A stretch of DNA of 53,391 nucleotides from Desulfosarcina sp. GTDB lineage: Bacteria > Desulfobacterota > Desulfobacteria > Desulfobacterales > Desulfosarcinaceae. Shown here piece by piece: positions 45,992 through 53,391 of the stretch; the first letter of the stretch is position 1, and each line of letters opens with the position of its first letter. The notes beneath the pieces were generated by a model. It was not told where the DNA came from. It saw only the letters and a program-made list of their open reading frames with translations, and did no database searches. The position numbers were made by a program, and so were the translations under genes. The stretch covers positions 1 through 53,391 of the forward strand of contig JABZFO010000055.1 in assembly GCA_014237405.1 (NCBI GenBank). Direction: 5' to 3'.

Positions 45992-46069
45992 GATAATGGC
46001 ACTCAATTATTGACTTTTTTTCTTCGGGAAAATAAATAAAGACCGGTTGGTTTTAAAAAGGAGCGCCTC

Positions 46070-46608
46070 ATGCCGTCAAAGGGTATTTCAACACCTCCAT
46101 CAGCGACATCCTTCAAGCCACCGGGCTGACCAAGGGAGGTCTCTACTGCCATTTCAAAAGCAAGGAGGAGATCTGGCGGGCGGTTTACGATGATGCCGTG
46201 GAGATCTGGAAGGCGGTGGTCTTCAGCGACATACGATCCGTTGCCGATCCCCTGGAGCGGATTGAGCGAGCCATCGAAAACGTCCTGCTGAATTACCTGG
46301 GCAAGGAGGTGTTTGATGGCGGCTGTTTTTTCGTCAACATGCTGGTGGAGCTGTCCGGCCAGTCCGACACCATGGGCCGCCACATCCTCAAAGGGTTTGT
46401 GGGGTTTTCCAAACTGTTCCAATCCTGGCTGACCGAGGCGGAAGCCGCCGGTCTGCTCAAGCCGAACCTAGACTACCGGGAAATATCCAATTTTATCGTC
46501 ATCACCTTGAACGGTGCAGCCACCTTTTATATGTCCACCCGGGACGCCGCCATCCTGCAGCAGACCAACGACCAGCTGCGTTTTTTCATCCGGCAGCTGC
46601 GTATTTGA
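46070..46608 (+). pseudogene. TetR-family regulator with lost N-terminal helix
   Basis: The ribosome site (AAGGAG, 46058-46063) and ATG 46070 look intact, but after two codons the frame does not fit. The TetR sequence KGYFNTSISDILQATGLTKG, LYCHFKSKEEIWRAVYDD starts at about 46077 in another frame and runs on to 46608 with a full ligand domain (TetR_C). The first helix, normally about 25 residues, is missing. So the start and the body are joined by a small deletion. Confidence 0.72.
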
Positions 46609-46703
46609 GATGAAGGGTTCGGGGAGGTTGTTCGTTATGCCCATTGACGCAACGCCGTAGGCGAGCCAAAAGACAAGCAAGATGGGAGAGCAAAGAATTT
46701 TTT

Positions 46704-46816
46704 GAACGTCCAACATCGAACGTTGAACATCGAACGTTGAACTCGCTTCGCTCTGCCAGTTTATAAAAATAGGCAGAATACCTTATTCAAAATTTGACGT
46801 TGGATGTTCGACGTTC
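46704..46816. repeat. inverted-repeat element with 14-bp tandem units
   Basis: The left part holds ATCGAACGTTGAAC twice (46715-46728, 46729-46742), preceded by GAACGTCCAAC. The right part (46795-46816) is an imperfect inverted form (GACGTTGGATGTTCGACGTTC in two parts). Such 'gaacgttgaacatcg' repeats look like intergenic elements spread in these genomes. No coding potential. The surrounding gap 46609-46983 contains nothing else I can name. Confidence 0.6.
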
Positions 46817-46983
46817 ATAGCCTTTTCGCTTTGACGGCTACGTCTTTGATATTGGATAGTAATCTGCATGAATAGCGAGCTATTTCGAGGCCAATTTTAT
46901 AAGGTCGGGTGAGAGTGAGGTATCAGCTAAAGATGGACTGAAGCTGAGATGCAAAAATGTGAAGTTATTTTTAAGTGAGCCCT

Positions 46984-47808
46984 TAGAAAGGAATATCCTC
47001 CGGTCCCTCAAAATCATCGATGGTCTCGGAAAGGTGCTGGATCACGGCGCCCTTGGCGCCTGATTGAAAAATCGTGGTCAGCTCCTGGAGCGCATCATAT
47101 CCCTGCGTCGGTGTAGAAATGGATCAGCTCGCCCAGCATGCTGTCGAACTCACTGAAATAGGACAGATCGTCCAGCAGTTCGAGGTTGGTGGGGTTGGCG
47201 GCCAACCCATTCAACAGGATCGCTTTCAAATTGGGATTGGCCTGTTTAAAGTATTTGCGGATCAGCGGGAGGTTGGACGTTTCGGAATACCGCTCTTCCA
47301 GGTAGGCGTCGAGGACCTGCCGGATAACGGGCCCGCCGGTGTTTAAAAAATGGACCAGCCGCTGCTGGTTTTCTGTTTCCGGCACAGCCACATGCTCTTC
47401 CTTGATCTCTTCCTCGTATAGAGGGTCGTATTCATCATCCTGCCACGCAAACCCGGCCTCTTCCAGCCGTTCCCGATAGTCCCGGGGGTGGTTTTTCATG
47501 ATCTCGCTTACCTGTGCGAATCGGTCCTCCGTGTCATTCGCTTCAAAAAAGAAACCGTCACAGGCCGCATCGATCTCCGGGTCGCCATCCGGTTCGGCCG
47601 ATCCGGTAATGCATGTAAAACAGCCGTATCCGGCAACGGCGGATCCTGCCACCCAAAGGGGATTGCCACAGGCGCAGCGGACCCCATGGCGCCAGGCGGC
47701 AAGGGCGTCTTCGACGGCTGCGCGCACCGTATCGCCGTCGGCATCTTTATTCTTTCGCAGGTACTGTTCGACGAACTGATTCAATCGAACGGGAATAAAA
47801 CCGGACAT
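46984..47808 (-). pseudogene. hypothetical protein with CxC..CxxC cluster, frameshifted near its C-terminus
   Basis: From ATG 47808: an N-terminal VRLNQFVEQYLRKNKDADGD helix, a short zinc-ribbon-like cysteine cluster (CACGNPLW ... GYGCFTC), an acidic middle, and a helical repeat-like end (YFKQANPNLKAILLNGLAAN, FDSMLGELIHFYTDAG). Stop at 47095. In another frame the same protein appears to continue as YDALQELTTIFQSGAKGAVI to a TAA at 46984. I know no function. The break is near 47095-47105. Confidence 0.6.
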
Positions 47809-48021
47809 CGACACTCCATCTTAGGGCCTCGGAAAAAATAAAATCCACAGAGATGACGCCGGATTTTTGTTCGCCTGGTTTTATAAGATCAGGCAAGGCG
47901 CGTCGATGGTTTCATACTTGTTGTATGTGGCCATCGACACAACGCAGAACACGGGCAAAAAGACAAGTAAGATTGTGGATTTAATTATTTCCGAGGTCCT
48001 ACCACGCTTGAAAGTTAGTGC

Positions 48022-48154
48022 CCATCCAGAAACGGTCTTTTCGCCCAATCTCTGCGTTATGCTCAAAATTTTATCCTCGGAATATCAACTATATGCCTGT
48101 GGTAAAATTTTTCCCAGGCCTTGATCTTGAACAAAAATCCTCGTTTCTGGACGG
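48022..48154. repeat. 133-bp hairpin-type intergenic element
   Basis: Outer arms CCATCCAGAAACG (48022-48034) and CGTTTCTGGACGG (48142-48154) pair with one mismatch. Inner arms AAAATTTTA and TAAAATTTT also pair. It sits upstream of clpB. The stretch 47820-48021 before it is a mosaic resembling part of 46640-46690 (both carry an 'acgcaac...aaaaagacaagnaagat' word). No gene. Confidence 0.6.
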
Positions 48155-48345
48155 ACAATAGTTGACGATCCGCATTGGTCCGGTCCGACTTCAGGGGCCT
48201 GGATCCAACCGTTTCGCTTTTATTCAGGCTTTTGACACAACCGGGTTTTGCCGTCAAGTGTTAGGCTGCATTTCCTGTGCAACGAAGATAAAGGACAACA
48301 CCACAATACCGAAAATTGTATTTGAAATCGATGTGTTCCATGTGT

Positions 48346-48373
48346 TTGACATCATCGGGGTGGTGTTTATATT
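48346..48373 (+). promoter_or_regulatory. sigma-70 promoter for clpB
   Basis: -35 TTGACA (48346-48351), a 16-bp spacer and -10 TATATT (48368-48373), about 60 bp upstream of the clpB start. I see no CIRCE element and no convincing sigma-32 site. Confidence 0.55.
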
Positions 48374-48433
48374 TTGTACTGCAAAATGCAGACCAAAAAA
48401 TCATTTTATGCCTACTATCCATAAAAGGAGGAG

Positions 48434-51019
<2,586 letters not shown>

Positions 51020-51042
51020 TGAACTCGTAAAAAGCCGATTTA

Positions 51043-51167
51043 GACGGTTTCGTAAAAAGTTCAAATTTAAGGCGTGCAAATTTTGTAATCATGAGGCGTA
51101 CTTATCGTACGTTGAATGATTACGAAATGCAGCACAACGCAGAAGTTGGGCTTTTTACGAGACCGTC
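51043..51167. repeat. 125-bp inverted-repeat element, copy 2
   Basis: Nearly identical to 26550-26674, with the same length and terminal repeats. The similarity extends about 18 bp further upstream of both copies. It starts 23 bp after the clpB stop and overlaps the 3' end of the convergent SpoIIM-like gene, whose last codons and stop lie in the element's right arm. Confidence 0.88.
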
Positions 51168-51840
51168 AGTATTCGTTGGGTGACATGCGCCTCAACCCAC
51201 CCCGCGAGGAACAGACAGCCGATCACCAATAAAGCAATTTTCATGATCGGCATCGCGTTTCTATGCTTTTCTATTTGTTGAAAAACTGCGCAGGTCATAT
51301 TGCTCCGAGCCTGTTCTTTGATTAGCAGATGGGCCGAGTAGGTAACCGCACCCGCAAGCGCAAGGGTTGGAATTTCAATCAGACCGTGCGGCAACAAAGC
51401 GATGATGGCTGAAAAAAATGATCCGAAGATATAGGTTGCCGTTGAGACTGACAGGCCGCTTTCTATTCCAAGTAAAATGATACCAAGCAGGGGAACCATT
51501 ACCCAAACATATAACCGCCTTGCGGAGACAATCCAATGTGGTGCTGGTCAAACAAGGTGGCCGTATAAATAAATGACAGGGTGATTAAAGCGCCGATTGC
51601 ATTCCAGATAAATAACAAGATGCCAATATCGATACCGTGTCGTGAACCCATATCAAAAACAGGAAGCGCATAGGAAAGCCGTTTGGTGGATATTTCGTAT
51701 AGGCTTTCCGGTTTGATGTGCCCTATCTTCACCAGAAGCGTTCCTGCGATAAAACTTATGGCAAATGAAAGCACATAGGCCACAATTAATTTCTTCCAGG
51801 CAGCATATAGAAGGGATTGATTTGTTTTCATGATACACAT
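51155..51840 (-). pseudogene. SpoIIM/DUF95-like membrane protein, split in two frames
   Basis: Two abutting frames: 51840-51499 (WKKLIVAYVLSFAISFIAGT, then a second helix and LFDQHHIGLSPQ) and 51499-51155 (GIESGLSVSTATYIFGSFFS; ALLPHGLIEIPTLALAGAVT). Together they match a single stage-II-sporulation-M-like membrane protein, whose signature is the LLPHGxxExPal motif. The stop and next start overlap as TAATG, so translational coupling of two polypeptides is formally possible, but a frameshift or short deletion is more likely. The last residues come from the 125-bp repeat. Confidence 0.65.
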
Positions 51841-52054
51841 ATTGGCATTTTAGCGTTTGGGCTTTAATTTTGCGGGACCACACCCGAGTATCGTGACTTC
51901 AATACCTCTTTTGCGCGGATGATTGTCGGGGTTGATGGCGGCCATTCTGTTGAAACCCTTTCTTAACCGATTAAAAAGTGATCTTGCATTAAATTAAAAC
52001 CATCGCTAAGAATAAAGAAGGTAACTAAAAAGCTGCCAAATAAAGCGGAGTAAT

Positions 52055-52285
52055 ATGGAAAAAATCATCAACATTCATATCGAGAAGCTGCCCGAAGGCG
52101 TGTATCTGGCCACTTCGGATGATTTGCAAGGACTGGTGGCCCAGGGACGAACCGCAACCGAGGCCCTGGAGATTGCCCGTGATGTGGCCCGCAAGTTGAT
52201 TGAGGCAAGGGCGCAACACCCCGGCAGCATGAACCTTGACGTCATTGCCGATTCATTTGACTATCCGCTGATTGTCAACGCCTGA
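52055..52285 (+). CDS. hicB: HicB-family antitoxin
   Basis: 76 residues with the HicB partial RNase-H-like fold: MEKIINIHIEKLPEGVYLAT, SDDLQGLVAQGRTATEALEI, ARDVARKLIEAR. There is no C-terminal HTH/RHH domain, so the DNA-binding type is missing. Antitoxin of the adjacent HicA; the two are spaced by 1 bp, with the antitoxin first, the less common order. Confidence 0.75.
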   Translation: MEKIINIHIEKLPEGVYLATSDDLQGLVAQGRTATEALEIARDVARKLIEARAQHPGSMNLDVIADSFDYPLIVNA

Positions 52286-52286
52286 C

Positions 52287-52511
52287 ATGGGACGCCTATC
52301 CGGTTTTAAATATCGCCAGATCATCAAACGTCTCAAGGCGTCAGGCTTTGTATTTGACCGCCAGGCGGCCGGAAGCCACGAGATTTGGTACAACGATCAG
52401 ACCGACCTCTACACCACCATTCCCAACCATCCCGGAGACATGCCTGAAGGCACGCTGAGAGCCATTCTAAAGCAGGCCGGTATCGAACCGGATGATTTTC
52501 TGAAATCATAA
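52287..52511 (+). CDS. hicA: HicA-family mRNA interferase toxin
   Basis: 74 residues. The double-stranded RNA-binding-like fold shows SGFKYRQIIKRLKASGFVFD, RQAAGSHEIWYND with the catalytic His, and TIPNHPGDMPEGTLRAILKQ, AGIEPDDFL. ATG 52287 starts 1 bp after the hicB stop. HicA cleaves mRNA when free of HicB. This is a complete type II toxin-antitoxin pair. Confidence 0.82.
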   Translation: MGRLSGFKYRQIIKRLKASGFVFDRQAAGSHEIWYNDQTDLYTTIPNHPGDMPEGTLRAILKQAGIEPDDFLKS

Positions 52512-52550
52512 GGTAGACGCCGCTTAATATCTGGATGGGTGAGGACTGAT

Positions 52551-52649
52551 ATGGAAACACTGGAAGGTGCCAAACTCAGCGCCGAGTTGGAAGGGGAGCG
52601 GACCATAGACGTCAAAGAAGTTCGTAAAAAATTTGGCATGACGGCGTGA
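52551..52649 (+). other. chimeric short ORF: clpB 3'-end copy joined to an HTH-antitoxin start
   Basis: The sequence 52560-52603 is nearly the same as the last coding part of clpB (50957-51000). In the ORF it encodes [15 protein letters not shown] in the same frame as in clpB. The following residues IDVKEVRKKFGMT resemble the beginning of an XRE-type antitoxin helix-turn-helix. A 32-residue product ends at 52649. It looks like a recombination product rather than a working gene. Confidence 0.55.
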
Positions 52650-52653
52650 GAGT

Positions 52654-53016
52654 TCATTGGACCAACTGCCCATCTGCTGCAGTTGTCAAGTATTTCCTGA
52701 CAACTCGCCCTTCCTGCAATACCTCCGTATCAAAGATATTTTTCAAAGGTAAACCCGCTGATATTGAAAAAATTGAGATTGAATTTTTTTTGATGATTTT
52801 TTCTATGGTCTCGTCATCGTATTTGCCCGCGGATTTCAGTGCTGAATATCGCTTCATGACCTGCTTTTTGCTGTCTTCCAGAACGCAGTCCAGGCGGCGC
52901 AATACGGTCAGGGGGATCATCATCCGCCGATACTGCGGCGGCCGATAGGGGCCACGCAGCAAATTGGCGATGGTCCAGACGAGGTCGATGTGTTTCTTGT
53001 ATTGGGAAAGGTCCAC
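52654..53016 (-). pseudogene. HsdM N-terminus fused to an RhuM-like fragment
   Basis: GTG 53016 with AAGGAGG upstream. The first ~75 residues are the N-terminal helical domain of a type I restriction-modification methyltransferase (IDLVWTIANLLRGPYRPPQY, MIPLTVLRRLDCVLEDSKKQ). The final part EVLQEGRVVRKYLTTAADGQ looks like RhuM-family proteins, which are often coded in type I R-M loci. So a deletion joined two genes. No SAM-binding or catalytic motif remains. Confidence 0.6.
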
Positions 53017-53200
53017 AATGCCTCCTTATTGTTTTTTGAACCCTTGCCACGGCCCCGGTTTGTGTACCGCGCCAAAACATATCAAACAACTTCGTGCGCG
53101 TAAAAATCAATATCCATTTGATTATACTAAGCATTCCACCACCGGCGACACAACCCTTATAAAAATGAATAAAAAAATGGTGCGATGCACAAAAATTTTA

Positions 53201-53229
53201 TTGACAATCGTTTTGATTGCCTTAATATT
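53201..53229 (+). promoter_or_regulatory. sigma-70 promoter upstream of the phasin-like gene
   Basis: -35 TTGACA (53201-53206), 17-bp spacer, -10 AATATT (53224-53229), about 85 bp ahead of ATG 53313. The flanking 53030-53312 holds no gene. Confidence 0.5.
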
Positions 53230-53312
53230 GCGGTCAGGCAAAACATTCACCACATGGTGCGTTGCTACATTCAACCATTTTTATTAAATTTTTTACAGGG
53301 AGGAACACAAAA

Positions 53313-53391
53313 ATGATGGAGTATAACCAAATTACAAAACAGGCTATCGATTTTCAGAAAAGCATTTTTACCAACGGGTACAACGCTGTGG
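53313..53391 (+). CDS. phasin-like protein, 5' part only
   Basis: The gene runs off the window after about 26 codons. The ribosome site GGGAGGAA precedes tandem ATGs (53313, 53316). The start MEYNQITKQAIDFQKSIFTN resembles phasin-family proteins that coat polyhydroxyalkanoate granules. The evidence is short, so the call is tentative. Confidence 0.5.
   Translation, partial: MMEYNQITKQAIDFQKSIFTNGYNAV

Noticed and set aside
48322..48345. Possible sigma-32 heat-shock promoter for clpB (TTGAAA...CCATGT)
   Set aside because: The spacer is only 10 bp and the -10 part is poor; the sigma-70-type promoter beside it fits better.

Overview
The window looks like a chromosomal segment of a Gram-negative, sulfate-reducing member of the Desulfobacterota, most like the Desulfosarcina/Desulfobacter group. 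The main reason is the dissimilatory sulfate-reduction locus aprB-aprA-qmoA-qmoB-qmoC on the minus strand (29.2-36.8 kb). A pst phosphate transporter, a MoxR/Bat operon, a zinc-uptake operon with its own Fur-family regulator, and ClpB fit the same picture. No rRNA, tRNA or CRISPR array was seen.

Layout. 0-4 kb is accessory DNA: a truncated tyrosine recombinase facing away from an attC-like hairpin (possible integron remnant), an orphan gene, a stand-alone P-loop ATPase, a DUF169 protein with a 42-bp tandem duplication, and a TetR remnant. 4-8 kb: a PII-like protein with two DUF1538 membrane proteins, a methyltransferase and an RluA-type pseudouridine synthase. 8.2-12.1 kb: a three-gene overlapping operon of an MshEN-like/HAMP/class III adenylate cyclase, a LysM-like polysaccharide deacetylase (broken) and a LysM-like/TPR lipoprotein (broken). 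12.2-15.6 kb: pstSCAB. 15.8-23.4 kb: MoxR, DUF58, DUF4381, BatA, BatB, BatD, BatE-like. 23.6-26.5 kb: znuA-znuC-znuB-zur behind a palindromic operator. 26.7-29.1 kb: a second RluA-type enzyme and an RsmG-TrmH/SpoU fusion. 29.2-36.8 kb: apr-qmo. 37-44 kb: metabolic and regulatory single genes. 44-53.4 kb: small membrane protein, DUF4382 lipoprotein, TetR, a hypothetical, clpB, a SpoIIM-like gene, hicBA, a chimeric ORF carrying a copy of the clpB 3' end, an HsdM/RhuM chimera, and the start of a phasin-like gene.

Most striking pattern. At about a dozen places conserved genes lose a short internal block, by my estimate 25-45 codons, at a clean point. Reading resumes in the correct family but often in another frame (deacetylase, TPR lipoprotein, DUF58, ZnuA, QmoC, EamA, TetR, a 47-kb hypothetical, SpoIIM-like). 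In BatB, DUF4381 and DUF4382 it resumes in frame. An essential gene such as qmoC should not be broken in a living sulfate reducer, so scaffold gaps that were closed up (for example removed N runs or false overlaps) are the simplest explanation. Real decay cannot be excluded from sequence alone.

Small inverted-repeat elements recur between genes. A 125-bp element is present twice, about 98% identical by eye, both times at convergent gene ends. Three other hairpin-type elements lie at 27.5, 46.7 and 48.0 kb.
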